64,000 nucleotides of DNA from Ophiosphaerella korrae (lineage: Eukaryota; Ascomycota; Dothideomycetes; Pleosporales; Phaeosphaeriaceae). Position 1 is the stretch's first letter. Every line of letters begins with the position of its first letter. The position numbers and the translations under genes are program-made. The stretch spans positions 62,001 to 126,000 of the forward strand of contig JALNQF010000035.1 in NCBI GenBank assembly GCA_028456385.1, in the 5' to 3' direction. The notes beneath the pieces were generated by a model. The model made no database searches and had not been told where the DNA came from. It was given only the letters and a program-made list of their open reading frames with translations. This document shows, in pieces, positions 1 through 13,010 of this stretch.

Positions 1-598
1 TATTGGGGAATGGATTTTGAGATTTGCATGCTATACTGCAGCAGAAGTATCCCCACGAAATATCTCTACCACGGATTACTCTCCTGGAAGTAGATTTCGG
101 TTCAGCGAACTTCAGACGAAAATTCCAAGTACAACTGCGTGTGGCTACTGTATACATGCGCATTTAGCCGCGATATATGGGGGACTGAATAATCGCAAGC
201 AGGAATCGAATAAAGCGCACTAAGAATAGTTAAGAAACTTGGTTAATTATTGGACGGATATTATCATGACTCACGTCACAAATCAAGATAGGGTCAATAA
301 CCTCACGGCAAGATCCGTCGAGATATGTTTTCCATTGATTCAAAATGGGACAAGACTATTCACCCGATTTGCAATTCTCCCATGTCTCAATTTCACTCGT
401 CCAACTCTCCCCGTGCATAATCTACAGGCCTTGTGGTAAAAAAAAAAAAAAAAAAAAAAAAACTTTGATATCGTACTTTTCCATTTCCATACCCATCAAT
501 TGATTCATGCAGCCAGCAAACTCCATATAACCAAAAAAATATACATTTGAAAAAGAATCTCCACACAGCACATTACCGGGCATTACGAAAACACGCTT
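1..598. other. Intergenic/3' flank, poly-A tract
   Basis: No supportable gene. Two open frames of about 65 codons have no recognisable protein character. A run of about 25 A lies at 438-462, which reads as poly-T downstream of the minus-strand ILV2 gene. The rest is AT-rich flank. Confidence 0.5.
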
Positions 599-2764
599 TT
601 ACCGCCCAGATCGCTCCTTCGTCTTCGCGCGGCGCTCCTTCGCAACTTCTGTTATAACATTAGCATTTGCACGCATTTACCACACGGTTAAAAAAAAAAA
701 GAAAAAGGGGGGAGGGGGGAGATACATACTCTCATCATAAAGAATAAACTCATGCAGCGCATTACCACCAGGCACCATCGGCAGCACAGGGACCTTCTGA
801 TCGGTAACAACCTCCAACAGCGCTGGGCCCTCCGAGTCCAACAGCCATCTCAGGCTCTCCTCCAGCTCCTCCACCCTGACACAGCGCTTTGCTTGAACAC
901 CCATGGCGTCGCCGAGCTTGACGAAGTCGGCGTTGCGCTGGTGAGTGTGGGAGAAGCGGTCGTTGTAGAAGAGGGTTTGCCATTGGGTGACCATGCCTTG
1001 TTCTTCGTTGTTGAGGACAATGATTTTGACGCCGATGTTGAATTCGGCGGCGGTGGAGAGCTCAGTGAGTGTCATGCTGAAGGAGGAGTCGCCATCGATG
1101 TCAACGACAGTGCAGTCGGGGCGTGCAACTTTGGCGCCGATGGCGGCGGGTAGGCCGTAGCCCATGGTGCCTAGGCCGCCGGAGGTGATCATGGTGCGAG
1201 GGTAGCGCCAGCGGAAATGTTGGGCGGCCCACATTTGGTGTTGGCCGACGCCGGTGGTGATGATGGTTTGATCTTTGCGGTCTGCGGTGAGGTTGGAGAG
1301 CGTTTCTACGACGGTTTGCGGCTTGATGAAGCCGTTTTCACCTTCCTTTTCGTAGGCCCAGGGGAACCGCTTTTTCCAGTCGTCAATTTGGGCAAACCAC
1401 TCATTCCTTTCCTGGACGGTGTTGACGAGAGGCATCATTTGCGCCAGACTAGTGCCAACATCACCCTCGACAGCCTCGGTGGCCTGGACAATCTTGTTGA
1501 TGTTCTTGGGCATGATCTCGAAATGGACGATACCACCTCGACCTTCAGCTGCCGCTGCCTTGGCTGCTGGGGCAAACTTGGCGATAGCTCCAGTAATGCG
1601 ATCGTCGAAGCGTGCGCCGAGAGCAAGGATCAAATCCGCCTCTTGCATGGCCATGTTGGCATACGCCGAGCCGTGCATACCGAGCATGTGGAGAGACTTG
1701 GGGTCAAGTTCGTCGAATCCTCCAAGACCTTGCAGAGTGGTGGTCACGGGGATCTTGGCCTTGTCTGCGAGTTCCTTCAGAAGCTCAGAGCCGTTTGGTG
1801 TTTGGAGGATACCTTGGCCGGCGTAGATGACGGGCTTCTTTGCAATGTTGAGAAGGTTGGCAGATCGCTTGATAGACCCCTCAAGCTGTCTCCGGCTCAC
1901 CTCCCGTGCGGCGAGAGTAGCGGCGCTCACAGCTGTGGGGAGGGCACTGGTGACTGGGATAGCTCTTTGAAGAGTGCCAGCAGTGACATCTTTTGGCAGA
2001 TCAACGAGGACAGGCCCTGGGCGTCCACTGGTGGCAATCTCGAAAGCCTCGTTGATTCTGCGCGGCAGTTCTGCAATATTCTTCACCAGGACATTCCATT
2101 TTGTGCATGCTCGCGTGATGCCGACAGTGTCGGCCTCCTGGAAGGCGTCGGAGCCAATTGCGCTGGTAACAACCTGTCCACAGAAAACAACCATGGGTGT
2201 TCCATCCATCAAAGCGTCCTGCATGGGTGTGACGACATTGGTGGCCCCAGGACCGGATGTGACAACAACCACGCCTGGCTTGCCGCTGGCGCGGGCATAA
2301 CCCTCGGCCATGTGGCCGGCGCCCTGTTCGTGTCGCGGCAGGATAAAGTCGAAGTGCTTTGACTGGTAGATGGCATCGAATACGGGCAGGATGGCACCGC
2401 CAGGGTACCCAAAGATGTGCTTGACGCCCTGGCGCAGCATCATTTCGTGGAAGATCTCGCCACCGGTCATGCCGACGAAGGAATGGTCCATTTCGGGGGC
2501 GCGGTAGGGCTTCAGTGGCTGGACAGTGTAGTCCTCGCGATTGAAGGCAGGCGCAGGGCGGGCACGCGGCGGCGCCTGCGCCTGCGCCTGCGCCTGTGTG
2601 GCGGCAGCGGTGCTCTGTGTTCGTCGCACATCGTCTCTGACGACCTTGGAGGCGGCGACCTGTGCAGGCCGTTTGAAGGGCGAGACGGCGGGCCTGGGAG
2701 CCGAGGCGGAAAAGTTGCGTGGGCGGCCGAGGGAGTGGACGGCTCGTGTGCGTGCTTGCTGCAT
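599..2764 (-). CDS. ILV2: Acetolactate synthase catalytic subunit (ILV2)
   Basis: Catalyses the thiamine-diphosphate-dependent condensation of pyruvate with pyruvate or 2-ketobutyrate, the first common step of valine/leucine/isoleucine synthesis, in mitochondria. Exons on the minus strand are 730-2764 and 599-648, giving 694 aa. ATG 2764 sits in a GCCACC Kozak context; an ATG 22 codons upstream is less likely. The N-terminus is basic and Ser/Ala-rich with an AQ repeat from a GCGCCT microsatellite (2573-2596), fitting a transit peptide. Visible landmarks are FGYPGGAILPVFD, the catalytic Glu region HEQGAGHMAEGYARASG, the GDGDSS...NN thiamine-diphosphate motif, and QGMVTQWQTLFY. An 81-nt terminal intron (649-729) with branch point TGCTAAT restores the C-terminal KVAKERRAKTKERSGR. 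Read without splicing, the protein ends in an artefactual PPPPFFFFF tail. The residue in the GQ[VP]PTSAIG herbicide loop is Val where yeast has Pro. Confidence 0.96.
2573..2596. repeat. GCGCCT hexanucleotide microsatellite in ILV2
   Basis: Four tandem copies of a GCGCCT-type hexamer encode an Ala-Gln repeat in the presumed transit-peptide region of ILV2. The repeat is length-variable in principle but stays in frame. Confidence 0.8.
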
Positions 2765-3089
2765 GGTGGCAAGAGGGCGCCCCGCGGGACTATTATAGCA
2801 ATTGGGAGGGGGAGGGCTGGGGGACTGCACGCAAAAAGCAATTGGCGTGGGGAGAGATGAAGGAGAGGCGGGCGGCTGCCGGGAGCCTTTTACTTTTCCC
2901 TCAGTCGCCAGACACAGTCATAGTGGTTGAGAGCCGGCCGCAAGGCGGAAGAGACTAGGGCTGCATGCGGCAAGGCGGCAGCGCGTGTGTGGGGAGCAGC
3001 CGAACATCGGACGGCGGGCGATGACACGGGCATGTGCTTGATACGACAGACGGGGGCGCGAGAGACACTCGGGACACTCGGCCAGGAAC
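2765..3089. promoter_or_regulatory. Divergent ILV2 / TPR-gene promoter region
   Basis: About 325 bp lie between two divergent starts, ILV2 (-) at 2764 and the proposed start of the TPR gene at 3090. The stretch is GC-rich. I recognised no specific regulatory site. Confidence 0.4.
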
Positions 3090-4511
3090 AATGCAAGCCG
3101 CGCCCGCGACCACACCAAACCCTCCCCGGACGGGCGACGAGCGACGTCGGGGTGAGCACCACTATCGCCATCTTCGCCGCCGTGTGCTCGTGCCTGCAGG
3201 CTGACAGGTGAAGCAGCAGCCCCTCTTGCCAGGCAGTTGACGCGGGGTCCCTTGGACGCTGGTGTCGATGAGTATGCAGCTCTCCGTGCTATCGGCCGCA
3301 CCAAGACACGTCTCCACGGCGAGCTGACTGCAACCAGCCCTCTGTCCTCGACAGCCTCGACCGCCCCTACGCCTGCCGCTGCACGCGCCTCGCCGCGCCC
3401 GCTCTCGCCCCAGCATGGCCACTCGCACAGCATCCAGGACATGCCCTCCAAGGATTTCAGCTTCCTCCAGGACCCGGCCGCATACCACATGCTCCCGGCC
3501 ACCGCCGTCGCCGGCCCCTTCCTGAATGCTCCCTCTGCCCCCTCGCCCTCGACGCCCATATCTACCCTGCTCCTCTCAGGCCACTACCGCCTCGCCGCCG
3601 TGTCTGCCGCCCGCAACATCGTCGCTGCCGCCTCGCCCCACGACCACTCCACGCTGCTTCACCTCGTGCACATCCGCCTGGCGTGTCTCTGCCTCATCAA
3701 CGAGCATGCGCTCGCAGCACAAGAATCAAAGGTCTTGGGCGACCTTAACAGTGCATTTTACAGGCACCCGTTGACCGACGCCCACCTCGTGCCATGGGAC
3801 CTACGCCTGCTTGTTGTCCGGCTGGCCGCAATTGGCTATGGGGAGTGGCGTAAGGGTATCATGGGATACTACGAACTTGCCCGTGAGTGTCGTGAAAACG
3901 TTGCCAAGAACACAACATCCGAGGCCGACGCACCAACATGGCGAAGTCGGCTACGAGACTGTGGCATCCGAGTCGCAAACATGCTCGTTGAAATGGGAGA
4001 CCTCCAAGGAGCAGGAAAGCACCTGGCCACGCTATCAGAAGGCGAGCAAGCCAGAGACATATCCCTCATGGAAACCCTCGTCTGGCTGCGCGTAGGCGAC
4101 ATCGAAGCCGCCCGGCGCTGCCTCAGACATGCATCGTCGCTCGCCCCCTCCCCCCACATGGTGGACGCCACACTCCAGGCCCTGATCCGCCTTTCCGACT
4201 CCGACTTTGATGCCGCGGCCTCCTCATTCCAGGCGCTGCACGACGAGTTCCCGGAAGACGCCATGCTCGCACAGAACCTCGCCGTCTGCCTCGTCTACAC
4301 GGGCCGCATCGCCGACGCAAAAAACATCCTCAGCACCCTCGTCGACACAAGCCCACCCTTCCACTCCTCCGTCTTCAACCTCTCCACCATCTACGAGCTC
4401 TGCACCGAGCGCAGCCGCGAGAAGAAAGTCGACATGGCAGCGACGCTCGCCGCACGCAAGGACGGGGGCGGCGTAGGCTGGGAAATGGGGAGCGGAGCTT
4501 TCAAACTATGA
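3090..4511 (+). CDS. TPR protein, TRAPPC12-like
   Basis: Probable subunit of a TRAPP tethering complex for ER-Golgi/secretory traffic, by resemblance to TRAPPC12 (moderate recognition). The body is alpha-helical TPR-like sequence, for example the YHMLPATAVAGPF, LLLSGHYRLAAVSAARNIV and QNLAVCLVYTGRIADAKNIL stretches. The long open frame (from 3237) has no ATG before 3441, and the conserved-looking TRGPLD...EYAALRAIGRTKTRLHG lies upstream of that Met. A 5' exon is therefore likely: ATG 3090 to 3151, donor GTGAGC at 3152, acceptor at 3199 or 3232, both of which keep frame. With exons 3090-3151 and 3200-4511 the protein is about 457 aa. The 5' structure is uncertain; the remainder is solid. Confidence 0.75.
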
Positions 4512-4774
4512 TAGATATATATACCTTGATTGGTTTTTTTCCCACTATATAAAAACTCGATTCAATACGCAATGTACTTAGATACATCGTGTGACGTCCA
4601 CCAATTGTCCAGCTAAATCACCGTCACACGCTCAGCGCAGAAAAAAAACCCCCCCGCGCTACACTCTTGCAGCAAGGTATATTCAGTCGTTCGTCAGTGA
4701 TGCATATGCTCTCATTCCATCTCGTCTCATCCAGCGCTATCCAATCCCCCCCCCTACCCATCCTTCCCATCCAG

Positions 4775-6531
4775 CTACAACTCCTCATCCTCCTCCATCT
4801 TTCCCTCTATACTCCCCTCCCCTTGCCCCCTCTCCTTGCCCCCCAACAACGAGCCAAGCGACTTCCTAACATGCTCGTCAAACCCCGGCAGCGACGCGCG
4901 CTGCTTCTTGAACGGCGACGCAACGCTCGATTCTGGGGTATCCAGCGCAGGCACGGGCGCTGCGTCCGGCGCCGGAGTCCCAGATAATGGGGACGCAGAG
5001 CTGGACGTTGGCGCGGGCGGCGCGCGCATCGGCTCGGCCGAGTGTTGGCGCTTGAGCTTGATTTTACGGACCCCTTCCGCGAGTTCGCCCTGCTTGCGCG
5101 CATCTTCAGGGGAGAGGAGGGCCGTGTTTTGGGGTGTGGGCGCGTCGTCGTCGTCGTCAGCAGGTTTAGTATCGTCTTCGTCGTCGGCGTCGGAATCCAT
5201 GGTGTCGGCTTGGGCAGGGTTGGCTTTGGGAGAGGCTTGGGAGTCGCGGTAGCCGCCGAAGTTTTTGGTACCGGTTGCGGCGTTGAGGGGCTTGAGGGCG
5301 CCGAAGTCGAGGGCACCGGATTTTCGGCGCGCGGAAGGGGAGAGGATGGGTGCTTTGTCGGATTCGAGGATGCCCATTTTGCGTAGTTGGCCTGGGGGGG
5401 GGGGGGGTTAGTCAGGGGGGGGAAGGGGGGAAGACGACTTACGCTCTCCGCGATATAGAAAGGTGAAGACGGCGTAGGGCTTGTCGGGAGGGTCGATGCC
5501 AGTGACGGTTTGGGTACTGATAGACTTTGGGTCAAGTGTCTTAGGCTTTGCAAAGCTTGTAGTGTGGTCAATGTCCTCGCCTTCCCCCGTGCCGTTTTGC
5601 TCATCGTCATCGTGTGCGTCGAACTGCGGTGAGTACTCGCCGCGCTTGATCTCGCCCGAGGCCAGGACGCGGAACAGGGCGACCTTTATCTGGCCTGCCG
5701 CCTCGGGGACAGGGCCCTCGTCGTCGGTGTCGTCTGAGTCGGTGGTGAAGAAGTCGTCGTTCCCTGACAGCGCCTCGACTGGGGCGTCTTTGTTCTCGCC
5801 ATAACGTAGCACACCGTTGCCTTCCTTGCCGGCCTCGTCGTCGCTGCTGCCCTGAGCCTCTCTCCGCTTCTGGCGCTTCTTCTCCAACCGCTGCTTTCTC
5901 CGCTCAATCTTGGCTGCCACGTCCTTGTCCTTGCCCTCGAGATCCAGGCCGTTGAGCCAGCGCTCGAGGCCGACCTCGCGGAACAAAAACTCGCGCTCTG
6001 CCAGGCCGCCACCTTCAGAATCCGGCACGCTCACCCATCGCGAGTTGACCCACGTCTCCTCGCCACGGCGCAGCAGGGTGGCCACCTCCTCTTTCGCGCG
6101 GCCGTCAAAGTAGATGTACGCGGCAATTGTCTCGTTGGGCGATGTGGTCAGCGGTTTGTACGCGGCAATGGTCTGGGTGTTCTTGCCCCGCTCTGTGGCG
6201 GAGCCGCCGACGACCTTGGCCTTGGGATGGGGGTCTTCCGGGGTAGGCTTGGGGGTTGAGTAGGGCACATGCAGGCCGGGGGTCAGGAGGGTGATGGAGA
6301 TGGCAAAAGTCGACTGCTCAGGCTTGGTTGCGCCCGGGGGCACCTTGGCCGGGGGCACGGGGATATACGACGTGATGCGGTGGAATTTGGATTGTTTCTG
6401 GATCGAGTGTTCGGCCAGCGGGCCATTCGGCGTGTGTATCGACACGGCCTGCAGTGGGCCAGCGGGCGTCAGCCAGGTCTCAGCGGCTCATTGCGTCTTC
6501 CAGCACTTACCAGGCCCAGGAAGCAAGGCAT
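4775..6531 (-). CDS. DUF7918-like acidic nuclear protein
   Basis: Three exons (6511-6531, 5443-6448, 4775-5391) give 547 aa. The first exon encodes only seven residues (MPCFLGL) and splices with GTAAGT/CTGCAG into AVSIHTPNGPL. The second intron starts GTAAGT and ends in a C-run plus AG, restoring FTFLYRGERQLRKMGIL. The N-terminal half resembles the fungal DUF7918 family (FAISITLLTPGLHVPY, ETIAAYIYFDGRAKEEV); the family name is tentative. A Lys/Arg-rich helix (KIERRKQRLEKKRQKRREAQ) and two Asp-rich tracts follow, suggesting a nuclear or chromatin-related protein. The C-terminal third is low-complexity and Pro/Ala/Ser-rich. Function unknown. Confidence 0.82.
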
Positions 6532-7088
6532 GATGGGCGAGGTGGGCTAGCTTGGCCGCGACCCCGTCGAGATTCCGAGATGATACGGAGGAGAAGCGCC
6601 CTCTTGGCGGCCTGGAGATAGATTGGCTGGTACAACAGGCGGGAGGCCCACGCGCGTCGTCTGCGAGCTTCCTATCGGTGTGGGGTAGATATAAGAAGTT
6701 ATCACCGCCCTTCTGCTGTGGAGTCGGAGCGAAGCTGCTGCAGCCGACCATGGCAGCCTCGCGGCCAATCACGGGGGAGCCACTAGCACACGGGACTGCG
6801 CGACCCTCTGCTTTGGGCCTGCGCGCCAGTCCGACTGCATTCACTGTCACTGATGCCACAATAATCTGGTACTGAGTTGTCTCGGACCCTTCACGGCCGC
6901 ATTGCATCCCATGTTTACTCAAGCGAGCCTCGAGCGGCCGCCGCCTAATTGGCTGCTTCGCTCACCTAACCACCCTTTGTATACACACGTGCTTTTATTC
7001 TTTATTCATCTGGCATGTAGCTATTGTACGCCATATGGGGTATCTCTCGCATCAAACACATCGACCAGCTCCAACCACTTAGTGCACA
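6532..7088. other. Intergenic between SR140 3' end and DUF7918-like gene
   Basis: This holds the promoter and leader of the minus-strand DUF7918-like gene and the 3' flank of SR140. I see no gene or repeat. Confidence 0.4.
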
Positions 7089-9155
7089 TCACTCAGAGTC
7101 GAACATATCCGCCGTAGGGCGCAGTCGACGAGCTCGAGCAGCTGCAGTCTCTCCTGGCACCGATGCTCCATCCAGCTGTGCCTCTGCCAGTCCACCTAGA
7201 GATGACGGTTTGTCATCAGCAGACTCCTCCTCGGCCTGAACATCTGGCATGTCCTTGTCAATCTCCATGTCGTCCGATTCGGACTCCTTCGCAGCAGGGG
7301 CCGCTTTTGCCTCCGCTTTGCGTTTGCGGCGCTCCACTAGCTTCCTGTTCTGCTCGTCTTGCTCCTTCTGTCTCTCGCGTGCGTTGAAGGCCTCTTTGAA
7401 TTGCGCCATGGTAGCTTTGTCGAAGAACGTTTCCTCCTCCCAGACCTTGAGGATGCTGTTGACTTCGTCTCTGTAGCCCTTTTCTGTCATGCGGCCCATG
7501 CCCAAGGTCGTGGGGAGTTGCTCGAGAAACTCAACTACTTGACGCTCCACAAGCTCGGTGGCAATTTGGGCACGGTACTTGTATGCTGGTCCAGCTTCTT
7601 TAGACGTGGTGAAGAGAACATCGTGCAGAATGCGGAGGGCGTTCACGGTCACCTGGCGAGCATCAGGGCGTCGTATATCTTCTTTGTTTTCGTCTTCGAC
7701 CGAAAGGGTCATGAGATTGGCATCGGTTAGTTGATACGGCTGTATGATATTAGTGACCAGGATGTCGACAATTTCATCTAGACCTTGGGTTGCATGATCA
7801 ACTGCGAATGTGGAGACGGCGGCGACATCTTCGACGACAAGACTGCCGGCAGGGAGCGACGTGAGTAGCCACATCAGGTAAGCTCGGGGTCGTGGGCCGA
7901 GTATGCCAAAGCCATTGTCAATACGACCAGGATAGTTGTCCCCTACTGGGAGCGGCTTGTGTAGACGTTTTGGTTCCTCATCATCATCGCTATCTGGCTC
8001 TTCAGGTTCGTGCCGTGCAAGTGCTGACAATTCACATGCGAATTCGTCGGGAAGTGGTTCGCTGGGGCCAACCCACAAGCCTTCTCCTTCAAAGATTTCC
8101 GTGCTCAAGCCATAGCCATTGCTGTTGGTATGAAGTTGGTGGAGTCGCCATCGATAGTATCGGTTCAGTGGGTGCTCTTGATCGTAAAGGAAAGCAAACC
8201 GCTCCTCTTCTTGACACTGTGGATCGTTCATTAGTACTGCCTCAAACTCCATGCCTCCCCTCAAGACACCCTCGACAGTTTGATGAATGAGCTGCATCAT
8301 TGCCAGATCAGGCGGAGGATTAACTGTAACGATTAGTTGCTCTCTGTCTTCGCGTGGCCCATCTCTGCTCGCCCCTCCTAGATCTGGGGGCGGGGCATAG
8401 CCTTTGGGTATCTCTGGGGCTTGCCAGCGGGCGCCAAATGGTTCCTTTTTTTGAGTTGTGTCCATGGATCTACCACCGAGATATCTATCCAAATGTAGGT
8501 AATAGCCCGTTCCTAGATACTTTTTGTCATTAAGCTTCATCATGGCGTCGTCTAGATCTCTGGCAGTAGCGTCCTTGTCGAAAACGATTTTCATCGTGGC
8601 AGAAGGCCGTCCATTTCCCGCTGGGACTTGTGGAGGTATCTTCTCGATCTTTGTGACCTTGAGTGATGGGAAGTCGGCAAATAACTGCTTGACCTGATCT
8701 GGCTGCATATTGGGCGGGAGGTTGGACGCTTTCGCGACGAGCGTTGTGTACACGTTCTCGGCTGGCTTGCGGTTCTCTCCTGCTGAAGGGCCTGCGGCGA
8801 CGGTGTTGCCAAATCTCGGCTGAGCTGGTGGTCCAAAGCGACCAGGCCCTCCTTGTCTATTGTAGGAATCGAAAGGTTCGGATTCGAGAGTGCCGGGGCC
8901 GCTCTTCATAGACCTCTGCCTTCCTGTAAAGTGTCGCTTGGCTCCCGTTGGAACGAAAACCTCTTCTTCTTCATGGTCGCGCTCTGGCTCTCCCAGGACA
9001 TTATTGACAGCGCCATGTTCTTCCTCGAAGTCGGCCATGACCTTGTCCATGGCAAGTTTTTCGTCGCACTCTTTTGCCTCTTCTTCCGCCTTCATTTTGG
9101 CATTGAGCTGCTGTTTGCCAGCCTTCGCCGTGCCGAGTGAGAATTTGAACGCCAT
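7089..9155 (-). CDS. U2 snRNP-associated SURP-domain splicing factor (SR140-like)
   Basis: Single-exon 688-aa protein, homolog of human SR140/U2SURP, which acts with the U2 snRNP in pre-mRNA splicing. Domain order supports this. There is an N-terminal KFSLGTAKAGKQQ segment, then an RRM at about 133-225 (VYTTLVAKASNLPPN... to YYLHLDRYLGG). A SURP/SWAP module follows at about 268-335 (PPDLAMMQLIHQTVEGVLRGG, RFAFLYDQEHPLNRYYRWRL). A CID-like helical domain spans about 415-580 (RAYLMWLLTSLPAGSLVVEDV, LRILHDVLFTTSKEAG). The C-terminus is charged and ends RARRLRPTADMFDSE, a typical SR140 ending. ATG 9155 opens the conserved N-terminus. Confidence 0.93.
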   Translation of the reverse strand: MAFKFSLGTAKAGKQQLNAKMKAEEEAKECDEKLAMDKVMADFEEEHGAVNNVLGEPERDHEEEEVFVPTGAKRHFTGRQRSMKSGPGTLESEPFDSYNRQGGPGRFGPPAQPRFGNTVAAGPSAGENRKPAENVYTTLVAKASNLPPNMQPDQVKQLFADFPSLKVTKIEKIPPQVPAGNGRPSATMKIVFDKDATARDLDDAMMKLNDKKYLGTGYYLHLDRYLGGRSMDTTQKKEPFGARWQAPEIPKGYAPPPDLGGASRDGPREDREQLIVTVNPPPDLAMMQLIHQTVEGVLRGGMEFEAVLMNDPQCQEEERFAFLYDQEHPLNRYYRWRLHQLHTNSNGYGLSTEIFEGEGLWVGPSEPLPDEFACELSALARHEPEEPDSDDDEEPKRLHKPLPVGDNYPGRIDNGFGILGPRPRAYLMWLLTSLPAGSLVVEDVAAVSTFAVDHATQGLDEIVDILVTNIIQPYQLTDANLMTLSVEDENKEDIRRPDARQVTVNALRILHDVLFTTSKEAGPAYKYRAQIATELVERQVVEFLEQLPTTLGMGRMTEKGYRDEVNSILKVWEEETFFDKATMAQFKEAFNARERQKEQDEQNRKLVERRKRKAEAKAAPAAKESESDDMEIDKDMPDVQAEEESADDKPSSLGGLAEAQLDGASVPGETAAARARRLRPTADMFDSE

Positions 9156-9512
9156 AATAACAAAAGGGAATCAAGTATCGCGACCGTTATTGGCCGAGGG
9201 CGTTTACCAACTTGCAGAAATTGGGGAGTGCGTGTGTGCGCACTGGGCGTGCGCTAAAGAGCACGGAGGTTTGTTGGAAACCCGCAGTGCGGAAAGATGT
9301 CTGCGTTGACGCACGCGATGGTGTGTTGGCTTATTGGCGATAAAATGTTCGAGTCGCGGGCGGGGATGCAGCTAGCCTTGAGGCATCCCAGCGTAGATCA
9401 CCTCACTAGCGCGTTCTGAAATCCCATTTTCCCGTCAACGCGAGGCTATCACTGCCTCAATACTGTCGTCACTCAGACTACTATTGCCAAAGCACTGTGT
9501 ACACTCCGTGTC
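9156..9512. promoter_or_regulatory. Divergent promoter region of SR140 and 9513 gene
   Basis: 357 bp lie between divergent starts. No coding potential and no specific motif recognised. Confidence 0.35.
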
Positions 9513-10723
9513 ATGGCATCTGCAAATGATCTCCAATCTTTATTGCGCTTCCTCTCGCAGGATGCCAAAGTCCCTCTTGCTCAAGCGCTCGGAAAGGTCA
9601 AAGACCTGCAAGCTGCGAAGCTCAACACGTAAGCACGTGAACACGCATAGCCAATTAGAGTCGTGGGTCTGATAGACACAGAGCGTCAGACCTTGCCAAT
9701 ACAAATATAGAGAAGCTCAAGACTGTATTCAGTGACGATAAAACAGCGCGACAGGTACTCAATGCTGCGAAACGAGTCTCAAAAAAGAGGAAATCGAGTG
9801 ATTCCACTGCGTCAGTGCCAGCACCGTCACCAAAGAAGGCCAAGTCGTATGGACAACTGCTCAATCCTACCGACTTTGAAGCATCGCTCGCACTTCCTAA
9901 AGCTGAGCGCGATGAAGGTGTGCTCAGGTCCACGGTCATCTACACAAACAGGGCTCCATTAGTGCTCGCATTCACAGTAACCCTTCTAAAATATACCATG
10001 CCAGAGCAACCCATCTCAAGCCGGCTGAGTCTTGCACAAGCCGTCACTTCAATGAATAGCAAGACTAAAGCCATTCACGTTGGTATTGAAAAGGGCAAGA
10101 CAGCCGAAGATGAAGGCTGGGGTGAGGGCCAGCCACTCATTCGGATCATGACAAGAGATATCCGTGTAATGAAGCGATGGGGTTATGAGTGGGAAGAAAG
10201 TCCTTCGCAGGAAAAAATTCAAGCCTCAACTCAAGAAACACTTGCGTCGTCCGAAGCCACGATCGTGGAAGAGCCTATTAACAAGGAACCTGCGCTCTGG
10301 GGCGTCGATCTCGAAGCACTCAAGAAAGCATCTGTGCCTCAGAGTACAGGAACATATAGACCACCTTCAAGTCAACTTCCCATCTTCACAGCTCAATCAG
10401 CACGAGCGTACCTCATGAAGGCTTTTGACATCCCAAAAGACGACGCCAAAGTACCAGCAAAGAAAAAAACTGCCACTGCAATGGCGGCAGAAAAAGAGCA
10501 TACACTTGGTCTACTATTAGGCGCACTTGAACTTCTTTATGAGTCGTGGATACCTGTACTAAGCAAAGAAGACATAGACAAGAGAGCATGGGGCTGGTAT
10601 GTGCGTGTCAGGCCGGAGGTAGCCAGTGGAGCTCAGGGATGGGGTGGGAAAGGCAACGTCAGGCTCTCCGACATTCTTGAGCTCAGACGGCCTCCCGTAG
10701 CACCAAAACATGAGCCTGAATAA
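9513..10723 (+). CDS. Conserved fungal protein of unknown function
   Basis: Two exons, 9513-9628 and 9682-10723 (53-nt intron, GTAAGC...ACACAG), give 385 aa. ATG 9513 opens ASANDLQSLLRFLSQDAKVPL, a helical N-terminus. A short basic segment (KRVSKKRKSSD, SPKKAKSYG) looks like a nuclear localisation signal. The best conserved-looking core is TNRAPLVLAFTVTLLKYTMP followed by EQPISSRLSLAQAVTSMNSK and IRVMKRWGYEWEES. The C-terminal region ends in WGWYVRVRPEVASGAQGWGGKG, with Trp/Gly pairs. I recognise it as conserved in fungi but cannot assign a function. Confidence 0.85.
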
Positions 10724-10786
10724 ATCCGATATAATCTACTAGTTTATTCAAAATTTGCTAAGCTTCAGTCGCATTTTTACAGCTCC

Positions 10787-12782
<1,996 letters not shown>

Positions 12783-13010
12783 GTTTGGGATTAGGTGCGT
12801 GGCGTTCACATATGGTATACCACGGGCATACTGACGATATCCTGGAAGGCAAGCTTCTTTTGCATGTGCATCTACACTACTTCCTTTAACTCATGATCTT
12901 TAACTCCACGTTCTGTTGCTTCTCAGTCTGGGTTTACTCATGCCTATCGTTCAATCTTCCGTTGCTTGTTCCTTGCCAATTACCACTCCCGTCCGTTTCT
13001 TCTCTCTCAG

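Noticed and set aside
17..439. Two short + strand open frames at the left edge
   Set aside because: Composition looks random, with no homology signal or splice-supported extension.
1217..2362. 381-codon open frame on the + strand
   Set aside because: Lies wholly antisense to the ILV2 exon; no domain character. It is a shadow frame caused by ILV2 codon use.
4591..4987. Open frames rich in Pro/Ser/His on the + strand
   Set aside because: Antisense to the C-terminal exon of the DUF7918-like gene and its 3' flank.
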